64,000 nt of DNA from CBDHDJ01 sp965261645 (GTDB lineage Bacteria > Pseudomonadota > Alphaproteobacteria > SHVV01), in NCBI GenBank assembly GCA_965261645.1, contig CBDHDJ010000004.1, positions 124,001 through 188,000 of the forward strand, read 5' to 3'. The notes below the pieces were generated by a model that saw only the letters and a list, made by a program, of their open reading frames with translations, made no database searches and was not told where the DNA came from. A program made the position numbers and the translations under genes. Shown piece after piece: positions 18,046-26,704 of this stretch (the stretch's first letter is position 1; each line of letters opens with the position of its first letter).

Positions 18046-19314
18046 GTGATTCGCCTGCCGCCGCGCCAGATCCGCCAGGCGATCGTCATCATCGCGGCGC
18101 TCTGCCCGATCTACATCGTCAGCAATTTCCACCGCGTCTCGAACGCCGTCATCGCGCCCAATTTGATGGCCGATCTCACGCTATCGGCGAATGCCTTGGG
18201 TGTGTTGACCGGCGCCTTCTTCGCCGCCTACACCCTGGCTCAGCTCCCGGTCGGCTTGATGCTCGATCGCATCGGGGCGCGGTTCACAGCCCCCGGCCTG
18301 ACGCTGTTTGCGGTCGTCGGTGCGCTCGCGTTCGCGGGCTCCGATTCCATGTTCGAGTTGACGTTCAGCCGCGTGCTGCTGGGTGCGGGTTCGGCGGGCA
18401 TCCTGATGAGTACCATGGTGCTGGCGAGCCGGTGGTTTCCGCCCGAGTATTTCGCCACCGTCGCCGGCACCATGGCGGCGTTCGGCGTTTTCGGCAATTT
18501 ACTCGCGACCACGCCCTTCGCCGTGGCCGTGGCCGTCGTCGGCTGGCGCGATGTCTTTGTCGCCATGGCGGTGATCGGCGCTGTGGCCGCCGTGATCGGC
18601 TATCTAATCGTCCGCGATGCACCGCCGGGCCATGCCTTTTACGACCGCAAGAGGGAGAGCCCCGGCGATGTCTTTCGCGGGCTGCGCGAAGCGGTGCTCA
18701 ACCCGCGCGTCCCCGTCATGTTCCTCATCAACTTCGTCGGTTACTCGAGCACGCTGACTGTCCAGGGCCTGTGGGGCGGGCCTTACCTCCACGACGTGCA
18801 CGGCCTGGGGATCACCGAACGGGGCGAGATCCTGGCCATCATGACGATCGCGCTGGGCGTGGGCTATGTGGCTTTCGGGCCGCTCGATCGCATTTTCGAT
18901 TCGCGCAAACGTGTGACCATGGGCGGCGCGATCGGGACGGTCATCGTGCTCGGGCTCCTCGCGCTTGTGCCCCAGCCGCCGCTGTGGTTGGCGACCGCTC
19001 TCCTTGCCGGGCTCGGCTTTTTCAACGGCTACAGCATCACCGCCATCACCCATGGCCGGACCATCTTTCCCGACCGCTTGGTGGGGCGTGGATTGATGGT
19101 GCTCTCGTTTGCACCCTTCCTCGGCACCACCTTCATGCAGATGACCTCAGGCCCCATCGTCGGCGCGTTCGCGGGCCCCGACGGCGTCGTGTCGGCCGCG
19201 GGCTACCAGTGGATGTTCGCCTTCGTCGCGGCCAACGTGGCGATTGCGCTGATCTTCTATAGCCGCACCGCCGACAGCAAGCCGAGCCACGAGCGCGCCG
19301 GCAAAGCGTCCTGA
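18046..19314 (+). CDS. MFS transporter
   Basis: 422 residues, about 12 hydrophobic spans, GTG start. The loop 2-3 motif reads GLMLDRIGARF and the protein starts with a conserved SNFHRVSNAVIAPNLM segment. It is a paralogue of the transporter at 37332-38597 (same segment reads SNFHRVTNAVIAPNLM, and most loops align). Substrate unknown. It follows the dienelactone hydrolase by 74 bases on the same strand and may be co-transcribed. Confidence 0.88.
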   Translation: MIRLPPRQIRQAIVIIAALCPIYIVSNFHRVSNAVIAPNLMADLTLSANALGVLTGAFFAAYTLAQLPVGLMLDRIGARFTAPGLTLFAVVGALAFAGSDSMFELTFSRVLLGAGSAGILMSTMVLASRWFPPEYFATVAGTMAAFGVFGNLLATTPFAVAVAVVGWRDVFVAMAVIGAVAAVIGYLIVRDAPPGHAFYDRKRESPGDVFRGLREAVLNPRVPVMFLINFVGYSSTLTVQGLWGGPYLHDVHGLGITERGEILAIMTIALGVGYVAFGPLDRIFDSRKRVTMGGAIGTVIVLGLLALVPQPPLWLATALLAGLGFFNGYSITAITHGRTIFPDRLVGRGLMVLSFAPFLGTTFMQMTSGPIVGAFAGPDGVVSAAGYQWMFAFVAANVAIALIFYSRTADSKPSHERAGKAS

Positions 19315-19331
19315 GGTGTCGCAGGTCTCGA

Positions 19332-19520
19332 TTAGGACCGACCGAGTCGCGTGGAGATCAGGTGGCCGAGCGAGAGCACGCCGGGTCCGCGCAGGACGAT
19401 CGTCGAGAGCATAATCATCCAGTAGAAGTGCGCGAAGTGGTCGTAGGCCGGGTTGGCGGCCCCGAGCACAAACTGGATCACCAGCACCATGCCGAGGAGC
19501 GGACGGCCGCGAGGCGCGTC
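19332..19520 (-). pseudogene. DoxX-family remnant, C-terminal fragment
   Basis: The minus strand encodes PLLGMVLVIQFVLGAANPAY and then HFYWMIMLSTIVLRGPG, which aligns with the C-terminal half of the DoxX gene at 21956-22450. The DNA matches at roughly nine bases in ten over about 170 bases. Upstream of 19520 the similarity stops and no start or N-terminal membrane spans remain, so this is a decayed duplicate. With the full copy it brackets msrQ, msrP and the lipoprotein gene, which suggests a duplication or rearrangement around that block. Confidence 0.7.
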
Positions 19521-19641
19521 ATCCGGCCAACCTGGCGATCGCGCTGATCGTCTGCAGCCTCGACCCACAGCGGACATCGGGCGAACCGCGCTCGCCGGGT
19601 TTTCAGCGTCCCGCGTGATTGTGATCGGTGCCCAATGAATT

Positions 19642-20376
19642 CTAGGCTGCTTGTGGTGACAATCCCGTCCCTACCGCATTTGCGCGACGCTTGGCCGCGC
19701 GTCGGCGCTTCGCCGCGCGGCGGAGCGCCGCGATGCCGCGGACACCCAATAGCACCGTCAAGATGGCGCCGTAGATGATCGGCTCGCTGAAATCGGCCTT
19801 TATCATCATGTAGAAGTGAATCACACCCAGCACACCGACCACGTAGACGGCACGGTGCAGCATCTTCCAACGTCGCGCCCCGAGGCGCTTGACCATGCCG
19901 GAGGTCGAGGTTGCCGCGAGCGGAATGAGCAGGGCCACGCCGATCATACCGATGGTGATGAACGGCCGCTTCACGATCTCCTCGCCGATCAGCCGCCAGT
20001 CGAAGAACTGGTCGAGCCCGATATAGATCAAAAGATGGAGAACCGCGTAGAAGAAGGTGAAGAGCCCGATCATGCGGCGGTAGTGCATTGGCTCGCCCCA
20101 CCCGGTCACAACCCTGACCAGCGTGATCGCCAGGCCGATCAGCAGAAACCTGAGCGCCCAGTCACCGAGCTCACGAAGCAGCGTTTGGATTGGATTGACG
20201 CCAAGCTGTCCTTGGAAGAATTCCCAAACGAGCCACGCGAAGGGGACGAGACAGATCGTGAAAACCATCGCCTTCGAGATGCGCCGCAAGGCCTTGATCT
20301 GCGCCTTGCTCGGCCGCGACCAGGGCGTACCGAGGCGAGAGCTGACCGCGCTGGTGATCGGGTTCGATTGAAGCAT
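19642..20376 (-). CDS. msrQ: Protein-methionine-sulfoxide reductase heme-binding subunit
   Basis: 244 residues with about six membrane spans; ferric-reductase-like transmembrane family. His residues for heme are seen in MHYRRMIGLFTFFYAVLHL near 97-115 and RWKMLHRAVYVVGVLGVIHFY near 168-188. It passes electrons from the inner membrane to periplasmic MsrP, which repairs methionine sulfoxide in periplasmic proteins. Starts 10 bases after msrP, so translationally coupled or nearly so. The C-terminus is Arg/Lys-rich. Confidence 0.9.
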   Translation of the reverse strand: MLQSNPITSAVSSRLGTPWSRPSKAQIKALRRISKAMVFTICLVPFAWLVWEFFQGQLGVNPIQTLLRELGDWALRFLLIGLAITLVRVVTGWGEPMHYRRMIGLFTFFYAVLHLLIYIGLDQFFDWRLIGEEIVKRPFITIGMIGVALLIPLAATSTSGMVKRLGARRWKMLHRAVYVVGVLGVIHFYMMIKADFSEPIIYGAILTVLLGVRGIAALRRAAKRRRAAKRRANAVGTGLSPQAA

Positions 20377-20386
20377 GGCGGCGGCC

Positions 20387-21337
20387 TCAAAAATGCTTGG
20401 TCAAGTCCATGCCGGCGTAGAGATGGGCGACCTCCTCGCCGTAGCCGTTGAACATGAGGGTGTCGCGCTTCCGGAATTCTCCAATCCGGCGCTCGCGCGC
20501 TTGGCTCCACCGGGAATGATCGACGTTGGGGTTCACGTTGGAGAAAAAGCCGTATTCGTTAGGCGCTTGAATGTTCCAGGTGTTCGGCGGCTGATGTTTG
20601 ACGAGGCTGATCCGCACGATCGACTTGATGCTTTTGAATCCATACTTCCAGGGCACGACAAGGCGGATGGGCGCACCGTTTTGATTGGGGAGTTCATCGC
20701 CGTAGAGGCCGACCGCCAATAGGGTCAGCGGATGCATGGCCTCGTCGATGCGAAGCCCCTCGACATACGGCCAGTCCAGACTGTCGCGCCGCTGGCCGGG
20801 CATTTCCTCGGGCCGGAGGACGGTCTCGAAGGCGACGAACTTGGCGCCCGAGCGGAGACCAAATCGCCCAATAACCTCGCCCAGCGGCACGCCGGCCCAC
20901 GGGATCACCATGGACCATCCTTCGACGCAGCGAAGCCGGTAGATCCGTTCTTCCAGGCGGTGCGGCGCAACCAGGTCGTCAACATCGTAGACGCCGGGGT
21001 TTTCCACCGCGCCTTCGACCGAAACGGCCCAGGGCCGTGGCTTGAAATCGCCCGAATTCTCGGCCGGATCTTCCTTGCCGGTGCCGAATTCGTAGAAATT
21101 GTTGTAGGCGGTGACGCTTTCCAAGGGTGTCGGATCCTCGTCCGCGCCGTAGGCGCTCTCGGCGATGCCCACGAATTTTGGGGCCGCTATGCTTGGCACG
21201 CCGAGCGCCGGTGCGAGCACGAGACCGGCGGCCGTTGTGCCGGCCGCGCGTATGAATTGGCGGCGGTTCAGGTAAACGGATTTGGGCGTGATCTCCGACG
21301 CCCGGGGCTCGCTCACACTCCTTGTCCTCACCAACAT
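20387..21337 (-). CDS. msrP: Protein-methionine-sulfoxide reductase catalytic subunit (molybdopterin)
   Basis: 316 residues from the ATG at 21337, preceded by GAAGGAAAG. A Tat signal (NRRQFIRAAGTTAAGLVLAP) exports the folded, cofactor-loaded protein to the periplasm. The sulfite-oxidase fold is seen in YNNFYEFG near residue 80 and RLRCVEGWSMVIPW near 148; that Cys ligates molybdenum. The family reduces both diastereomers of protein-bound methionine sulfoxide, using electrons from MsrQ. It lies in an oxidative/copper-stress cluster with the bufferin genes. Strong call. Confidence 0.94.
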   Translation of the reverse strand: MLVRTRSVSEPRASEITPKSVYLNRRQFIRAAGTTAAGLVLAPALGVPSIAAPKFVGIAESAYGADEDPTPLESVTAYNNFYEFGTGKEDPAENSGDFKPRPWAVSVEGAVENPGVYDVDDLVAPHRLEERIYRLRCVEGWSMVIPWAGVPLGEVIGRFGLRSGAKFVAFETVLRPEEMPGQRRDSLDWPYVEGLRIDEAMHPLTLLAVGLYGDELPNQNGAPIRLVVPWKYGFKSIKSIVRISLVKHQPPNTWNIQAPNEYGFFSNVNPNVDHSRWSQARERRIGEFRKRDTLMFNGYGEEVAHLYAGMDLTKHF

Positions 21338-21432
21338 ATCGCTTTCCTTCGGCCTAAGACGTGTGGAATGAAAGAGCCATGCAGAAGTAGCGATTGGCTC
21401 CCGAAGCCATAGCCACCGGCTGTCGGGCCCAA

Positions 21433-21921
21433 CTAATTGACGATTTGCCAGGAACCGTCGGCTTGCCGGCACGATGTGCCGTAGGCGGTCTCGGTCCTGC
21501 CCCCGATGGTCACCGTTTGCTGAAACTCGCGGCACGGAGCGCCCCTCGCCGTTTGGAATGTGCGGGTCGGGGTCACGGTTCCGGCATGGCCCGTGTCGGG
21601 GTTGCGCCAAGCGGAGGCGATTCCCGTCGGGTTTCGTTCGAGCGCCCGCTCGGAGGTTTGGCGCATGAAGACCTGGTCGGCGAGGTCGAGGGACTTCCCA
21701 ATCTGATTGCCGAGGAAGGCTCCCCCCAGCGTCCCGATGGCGACGGCCGCGAGCTGCCCGCGACCGCTACCGAACTGGGAGCCGGCGAGCGCACCGAGCC
21801 CGCCGCCCAAGAGCGTACCCAACGTCTGCTTCGGGCGGCCTTCGAAGTTGGCGCATGCCCCGAGGGATACCGCCAAGAGCACCGCCCAAATAATCCTGAT
21901 TCCCTTGTTTCCAGACCTCAT
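21433..21921 (-). CDS. Glycine-zipper outer-membrane lipoprotein (17-kDa antigen/RT0821 type)
   Basis: 162 residues starting MRSGNKGIRII at 21921, chosen over an upstream ATG because GGAGGAG lies 4-8 bases before it. Signal peptide with lipobox VSLGAC, then a glycine-zipper segment (LGTLLGGGLGALAGSQFGSG and IGTLGGAFLGNQIGKSLD) and a C-terminal RT0821-like domain ending GTSCRQADGSWQIVN. Likely outer-membrane-associated envelope protein. It lies between msrP and doxX on the same strand. No catalytic role is evident. Confidence 0.82.
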   Translation of the reverse strand: MRSGNKGIRIIWAVLLAVSLGACANFEGRPKQTLGTLLGGGLGALAGSQFGSGRGQLAAVAIGTLGGAFLGNQIGKSLDLADQVFMRQTSERALERNPTGIASAWRNPDTGHAGTVTPTRTFQTARGAPCREFQQTVTIGGRTETAYGTSCRQADGSWQIVN

Positions 21922-21955
21922 TTCCGCTCCTCCGCTCTCAATGCGCTGCGGCCAA

Positions 21956-22450
21956 CTAGCCGGCGCGTCGCGCGAACCGCCGCGCAAGATAGTGATCTAT
22001 GGAGATCCGCCCCGGCCCGCGCAGGACGATCGTCACGAGCAGAATCATCCAGTAGAAGTGCGCGAGGTGGTCGTAGGCCGGGTTGGTGGCCCCGAGCACG
22101 AACTGGATCACCAGCGCCATGCCGAGGAGCGGAACGGCCGCGAAGCGCGTCATCAAGCCGATGACGAGGAGAACGGGCATCACGAGCTCGAAGCTCGTCG
22201 CCAGGAACGCCGCGACCTCCGGCGGCAGCAATGGCACCTGATACTCGAAGTCGAACAGGAATACCGTGCTTCCCCAGTCGCCGATCTTTTGCAGCCCCGA
22301 CGTGAAGAAGACATGCGCCATTCAAATCCGGAGGCCGAGGTCGAGGACCGGCGTGAGATAGCTGCTTAGCGCGTCGGTGACGGCCTTGGCCGGTTCCGCG
22401 TACGCCGACCACGTGGTCGGCTGATTGGTCGAGATGTGCGAGACGGTCAT
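21956..22450 (-). pseudogene. DoxX-family membrane protein (bufferin operon gene D type), in-frame TGA
   Basis: The gene should start at MTVSHISTNQPTT (22450; AGGAGAA is well placed upstream) and run to 21956, 165 codons. An in-frame TGA sits at 22322-22324 between LDLGLRI and MAHVFFTSG, at a point where DoxX relatives normally have Trp (TGG). An ATG follows the TGA at once, so re-initiation could yield a 121-residue protein lacking the first helix. Four membrane spans are normal; the later three are intact (LATSFELVMPVLLVIG, VIQFVLGA, HFYWMILLVTIVL). It overlaps bufC by 4 bases. Either a nonsense mutation or a sequence error. Confidence 0.75.
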
Positions 22451-23229
22451 GGTGAATTCTCCTTTTTGTCGTCGAACGCGCTGAACGTGCCGCGCGTGAG
22501 GTGGGTGAAGAGGGCGGGTTGGAGATCGAAGCGCGGATCGCTCTGAAGCGCGGCATTGGCCGCTTCCGCAAGGTTGGCGCCGGCCTGGAAGGCAAGGAGG
22601 AAAGTGAACTCTCCGCGCGTCAGCGCGGCGCTCTCCACAACCGAGTTGGGGCGGTTGACCAGAACATGTTGGCCGATAGGCGGCGATTCGTTGGTCTCGC
22701 CCGCATTCCCATCCGCTTGATACCGGGTCCATATCCCGTGAACGGGAAATTGCGAGGCGATCAGTGCCGCCGCGGGGTGGATGGTCAGCCTCAGTGCCGG
22801 GTAACGCTCCTGCGGCAGGGCTTGCAGATCAGCCGCCGTCAACGGCTCGGCATCGGCGGCGAAGAAGGCTTCGTTCCGCGCCCATTCGAGCCGGGCCAGG
22901 TCAGACAGGAACGCGATCGCTCGCGCCGGCTTGAAATTCGCCAAAAACGCGCCGAACCGATCGCCGTAGCCCGACAGACGGGGAGCTGCGGGCGGATGGG
23001 CTTTCACATACGCACCGCCGGCGACACGGAAGTTGTCCTCGCCCACGACACGGTGGACGACGGGATAGGCCGCCTCGAGGACCGAGACCAGCGATGCGAA
23101 GGTATTGGCGCGATGGATGCCGAGACGCTTGTCGACGGCAATACCGCCCGGCATCAGGGATGGCTGGATGTCGTCATCTGCGGCCTCCAGCACGCTCCGC
23201 CGGAATGCGTCCTGAAGATCACGCAGCAT
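22447..23229 (-). CDS. bufC: BufC/HvfC-type MNIO partner (DUF2063) of the bufferin operon
   Basis: 260 residues from the ATG at 23229. The DUF2063 fold is recognised by GIAVDKRLGIHRANTFASL near residue 30, LEAAYPVVHRVVGEDNF near 51 and the Cys-free RLEWARNEAFFAADAEPL. In bufferin (MNIO RiPP) systems this protein recognises the precursor leader and presents it to the MNIO enzyme. It overlaps the bufB end by 11 bases and doxX by 4. Intact, unlike its two neighbours. Confidence 0.85.
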   Translation of the reverse strand: MLRDLQDAFRRSVLEAADDDIQPSLMPGGIAVDKRLGIHRANTFASLVSVLEAAYPVVHRVVGEDNFRVAGGAYVKAHPPAAPRLSGYGDRFGAFLANFKPARAIAFLSDLARLEWARNEAFFAADAEPLTAADLQALPQERYPALRLTIHPAAALIASQFPVHGIWTRYQADGNAGETNESPPIGQHVLVNRPNSVVESAALTRGEFTFLLAFQAGANLAEAANAALQSDPRFDLQPALFTHLTRGTFSAFDDKKENSP

Positions 23230-24115
23230 GGCGCGCCTCGTCGCGGCGGCGGGCCCCGCCCAAGTGGACCTCCGCCCGATCCGCTTCCGCGCGCAGAACG
23301 GCGAGAGACGGGATGTCGGTGTCCCATTCGACCAGCGTCGGGATCGGTCCGAGGCGCGTGAGGGCAAACTCGTAGAGGCGCCAGACGGCATCGTCGACGG
23401 CCGAGCCGTGATCGTCGATGAGGATGACCTCGCCGTCGATATCACGCGCGGCATGGCCCGCCAGATGGATCTCCTCAACGGCGGCCGTCGGAATCGCGGT
23501 GAGATACTCGTGCGGATCTAAGCCATGATTGGTCGCGCTGACATGGATGTTGTTGACGTCGAGCAGGAGGCCGGCGCCTGTCCGCCGCGTGATCTCGGCC
23601 ATGAACTCCCATTCAGGCATGGTCGAGTGGGCGAACGTCACGTAGGACTACGGGTTCTCCACCAGAATGCGCCGGCTGAAGTGGGATTGCGCCCGGTTGA
23701 CGTTGCGGCAGATAACGTCGAGCGCCTCGTCGGTGTAGGGCAGCGGCAGGAGATCGTTGAGATAGATGCCGCCCGTCACGCACCACGATACGTGTTCGGA
23801 GATGAGGTCGGGTTGGAACCGGTCGTAGAAGACCTTGAGGCGCTGCAAGTGGTTCTCGTCAAGCTCCTCGGCGGAGCCAAGCGACAGCCCGACGCTATGA
23901 CAGCTCAACGGGTAATCGCGGCGAATCGCCTCGAGAGCGTGAAGCCGGGGCCCGCCGGGGATGAGGTAGTTCTCACTGTGGATCTCGAGCCACGGGATGG
24001 CCGGCGGGCAGGTAAGAAAATCGGGGAGATGGACGTGCCGCAACCCGATCCCCGCGCGGGCAGGGATCGGATCACGGATGTAGAGGCTCGCCTCGTTGCG
24101 CTGGGGAGGAGTCAC
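23219..24115 (-). pseudogene. bufB: MNIO (DUF692) enzyme of the bufferin operon, in-frame TAG
   Basis: A TIM-barrel multinuclear non-heme iron oxidase, normally about 280-300 residues, that oxidises cysteines of the precursor peptide to thiooxazole-type groups. The frame starts at a GTG at 24115 (VTPPQRNEASLYIRD). Iron-site segments are present on both sides of the stop: HSENYLIPGG, CHSVGLSLG, SEHVSWC, ILVENP, then LLLDVNNIHVS, EIHLAGHA and LVEWDTD. An in-frame TAG at 23648-23650 replaces the residue after ENP (expected Ser/Thr, TCG-like) and precedes SYVTFAHSTM. A single base change would restore the frame. It may be a real loss or a sequence error. Confidence 0.8.
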
Positions 24116-24146
24116 GAGCCCGGTCCTTTGGCGAATGCTCGCCCGA

Positions 24147-24443
24147 CTACGCCTTCGCCGGGTTGATACCGTCGAAGGGCTCGAGCTCGCCGTCCTCGGC
24201 AACGCACGTATCGGCCGTAACCGTCACCTTCCACTCGCCGCCGTCATAGTCGACGGTCGAATGGCCGGCGCAAGAGTGGGTGCCAGCCTTGTTGGCGCAG
24301 CCGTTCTCACCCGCTTTGGCGATGCCGTAGCACTTGACGCCGGAAGCGGCGAGCGCGTCCGTGGAGGTCATCGCTGCGGCGAGCGAAAGAGCGCTGGCCA
24401 GAGCGGCGGCAACGGCGAACGAAGTCATTTTGGCGTTGATCAT
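24147..24443 (-). CDS. bufA: Bufferin precursor-like peptide (DUF2282)
   Basis: 98 residues with a long signal-like N-terminus (MTSFAVAAALASALSLAAAM) and a short mature part holding four cysteines: KCYG, NGCANKAG, HSCAGH and DTC. The CYGIAKAGENGCANKAGTHS segment is the DUF2282 signature. In studied systems two of the Cys are modified by BufB/BufC and the product binds copper in the periplasm. It is first in a minus-strand operon with bufB 31 bases on, and is divergent from a LysR gene. SD GGGAG precedes the start. Confidence 0.88.
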   Translation of the reverse strand: MINAKMTSFAVAAALASALSLAAAMTSTDALAASGVKCYGIAKAGENGCANKAGTHSCAGHSTVDYDGGEWKVTVTADTCVAEDGELEPFDGINPAKA

Positions 24444-24518
24444 CTTCAGCTCCCATAGGTTGGTTGGTCTAGGCCTGGGAGATGGGAATTGCCGCCGCCG
24501 CGTTGAAATATCGTTGAT

Positions 24519-24533
24519 CTATCGATTCGATAG
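24519..24533. promoter_or_regulatory. Palindromic LysR-type box (T-N11-A) upstream of bufA
   Basis: CTATCGATTCGATAG is a perfect 7-bp inverted repeat around a central T, with T at 24520 and A at 24532 giving T-N11-A. It lies between the divergent bufA (start 24443) and LysR (start 24641) genes, the usual location for a LysR binding site. Confidence 0.55.
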
Positions 24534-24640
24534 CTTCCGGTTATAATCATGGGAGGAGGTAGGGCAGATCTGCCCCGATCAAGGGAAATCGGCGCCTGTT
24601 CCATACCCGTTGGGCATGATCGGGCCCGGGAGGTGGCCTC

Positions 24641-25522
24641 ATGGAAATGCATCAAGTGCGCTATTTCCTCGCCGTGAACGAGGAAAAGAACTTCACGCGC
24701 GCCGCCGAGCGCTGCAACGTCTCGCAGCCCTCGCTCACCAAGGCGATCAAGAAACTCGAGGCCGAGTTGGGCGGCCCGCTGTTTCGCCGCGAACGCCAAC
24801 GCACCCATCTCACCGATCTCGGACGCATCATGTTGCCTCATCTTGAGCGTATTTATTACGCCGCTGAAACAGCGCGCGACGAGGCCCAGGGCTTCAAGCA
24901 GCTGGAGTTGGCGCCGCTCAAGCTCGGCGTCATGTGCACGATTGGCCCGGCGCGACTTGTCTCGTTCTTCGAGCACCTGAAACGGGAGGTCCCCACGATC
25001 GAGCTTTCGCTGCGCGAGGCATCGGGCCGCGAGCTCGTGGAAGAAATGACGGCGGGCGGGCTCGATATCGCACTGCTCGGCATGCCGGAGCTCCCGGACC
25101 AACTGCGCGCCCAGCCCCTCTACAGCGAGCGCTACGTCATCGCCTTTTACAAAGGCCACCGCTTCGAGACGATGAACACCGTGGCGCTGAGCGAGCTTGA
25201 CCAGGAAGACTATCTGCAGCGGGTGAACTGCGAATATCCCGACCACTTCGCCATCCTCGGCGATCCTCTGCCGTGTGAGGTGAAGGTGAGGTATCGCAGC
25301 GAACGCGAGGACTGGATCCAGGCGATGATTCTCGCCGGCCTCGGCTGCTCGATCATGCCTGAATTCCTACCTGCGATGCCGGGCATTTCAACGCGCATTG
25401 TGGTCGAGCCCGAGCTCATGCGAGAGATCAACCTGGTGACGGTGGCGGGCCGGCGCTATTCGCCACCTGTCGAGGCTTGCATCCGGCTGGCCCAGCGTCA
25501 CGACTGGGGCGTGATCACGTAG
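24641..25522 (+). CDS. LysR family transcriptional regulator
   Basis: 293 residues. N-terminal helix-turn-helix: FLAVNEEKNFTRAAERCNVS then QPSLTKAIKKLEAELGGPLF, residues 9-48. Effector domain follows, with GVMCTIGPARLVSFFEHLK and GLGCSIMPEF. Divergent from the bufferin operon with a T-N11-A palindrome at 24519-24533 between them, so it is the likely regulator of bufA-bufB-bufC-doxX and perhaps msrPQ. No Cys pair like OxyR's can be placed with certainty. Effector unknown. Confidence 0.88.
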   Translation: MEMHQVRYFLAVNEEKNFTRAAERCNVSQPSLTKAIKKLEAELGGPLFRRERQRTHLTDLGRIMLPHLERIYYAAETARDEAQGFKQLELAPLKLGVMCTIGPARLVSFFEHLKREVPTIELSLREASGRELVEEMTAGGLDIALLGMPELPDQLRAQPLYSERYVIAFYKGHRFETMNTVALSELDQEDYLQRVNCEYPDHFAILGDPLPCEVKVRYRSEREDWIQAMILAGLGCSIMPEFLPAMPGISTRIVVEPELMREINLVTVAGRRYSPPVEACIRLAQRHDWGVIT

Positions 25523-25678
25523 CCTCTCGGCGCCACCATGGCATCTTCCCGCTATGGCTTAGGGGATTGCCCGGCGCACCGCATGGCGGCTATACGGGTT
25601 CCGAGAAGGCGGCAAGGCCGCACGGCCACAAAGCCGCAAGGCCAATAAGAACGACAAGGTACCGGGGAGGTGGACGCG

Positions 25679-26680
25679 GTGAAGATCGAACACCCTTACT
25701 TGATGTTTCTCGGTAACGCGCACGATGATCTCGCCGCCAAGACGGCGCGGGGCGTCGTGCATTGGCGGTCCGACTGGTGCCTTGGGCAAATCAGCCTCGA
25801 AGGTTGCCAGACGACGTTGTCACTGCCCGAGATGGCGCTTGAGGACGCCATCGCCGCCGGGTGCAAGACCATGGTCCTCGGCGTCGCCAACCGTGGCGGC
25901 GTCATTCCCGATACTTGGATCGCGTGCCTCTGCCAAGCTCTCGATGGGGGCCTCGACATCGCCAATGGCCTGCACAAGCGGCTCGTCGACATGCCCGAGG
26001 TGGTGGCTGCGGCAGAGCGGGGCGGCCGGCAACTCTTCGACGTTCGCCACACGGATCGGACGTTTTCGGTAGGCACCGGCGAGAAGCGGTCGGGCCGACG
26101 CCTGTTGACGGTGGGCACCGATGTGTCCGTGGGCAAGATGTACACCGCCCTTTCCATCGAACTGGAACTCAAAGAGCGAGGTGTGAAAGCTGATTTTCGC
26201 GCCACCGGCCAGACCGGCATCCTGATCGCCAGGGACGGCGTCGCCATCGACGCCGTGGTGTCGGATTTCGTCTCCGGCGCGGTGGAGGAGCTGGCGCCGG
26301 CCAACGACGAAGATCACTGGGATCTCGTCGAGGGCCAGGGCTCGCTCTATCACCCCTCCTATGCCGGCGTCACGATGGGTCTGCTGCATGGCGCACAGGC
26401 CGATGCGCTGGTGTTGTGCCATGAGCCCACGCGAACCCACATGCGCGGGCTGCCGCATCAAGAGCTGCCCGGCCTGCGGCAGTGCATGGAGGGCCATGTC
26501 GAGGCGGCGCGGCTGACCAATCCGGCGGCGCGTTGCGTTGGCGTGGCCATCAATACCTCCGGTCTTGCGACCGAGGACGAGTACCGCCGGCTGCTCGGTG
26601 ACACGGCCGATCAACTTGGTCTGCCGTGTGTGGACCCGGTGCGCGACGGCGTTGCTCCGATCGTCGATAACCTGATATAG
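25679..26680 (+). CDS. dgcN: D-glutamate N-acetyltransferase-type protein (DUF1611)
   Basis: 333 residues from the GTG at 25679 (MKIEHPYLMFLGNAHDDLAA), with GGGGAGG 9 bases upstream; a GTG three codons earlier is too close to that site. P-loop-like TVGTDVSVGKMYTAL near residue 140 and GQTGILI near 180 are the DUF1611 hallmarks. DgcN acetylates D-glutamate, and the next gene encodes the partner racemase; the product can enter L-glutamate metabolism. Gene order dgcN-dgcA with 24 bases between is the known pair. The function rests on family recognition. Confidence 0.85.
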   Translation: MKIEHPYLMFLGNAHDDLAAKTARGVVHWRSDWCLGQISLEGCQTTLSLPEMALEDAIAAGCKTMVLGVANRGGVIPDTWIACLCQALDGGLDIANGLHKRLVDMPEVVAAAERGGRQLFDVRHTDRTFSVGTGEKRSGRRLLTVGTDVSVGKMYTALSIELELKERGVKADFRATGQTGILIARDGVAIDAVVSDFVSGAVEELAPANDEDHWDLVEGQGSLYHPSYAGVTMGLLHGAQADALVLCHEPTRTHMRGLPHQELPGLRQCMEGHVEAARLTNPAARCVGVAINTSGLATEDEYRRLLGDTADQLGLPCVDPVRDGVAPIVDNLI

Positions 26681-26704
26681 CCGGGCCGGGCGCGTGGCTC
26701 CGCC

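Noticed and set aside
22322..22324. TGA in doxX read as selenocysteine or Trp (altered code)
   Set aside because: Relatives have Trp there and no SECIS-like stem was seen; TGA is an ordinary stop elsewhere, for example at the CobW gene end (4322-4324).
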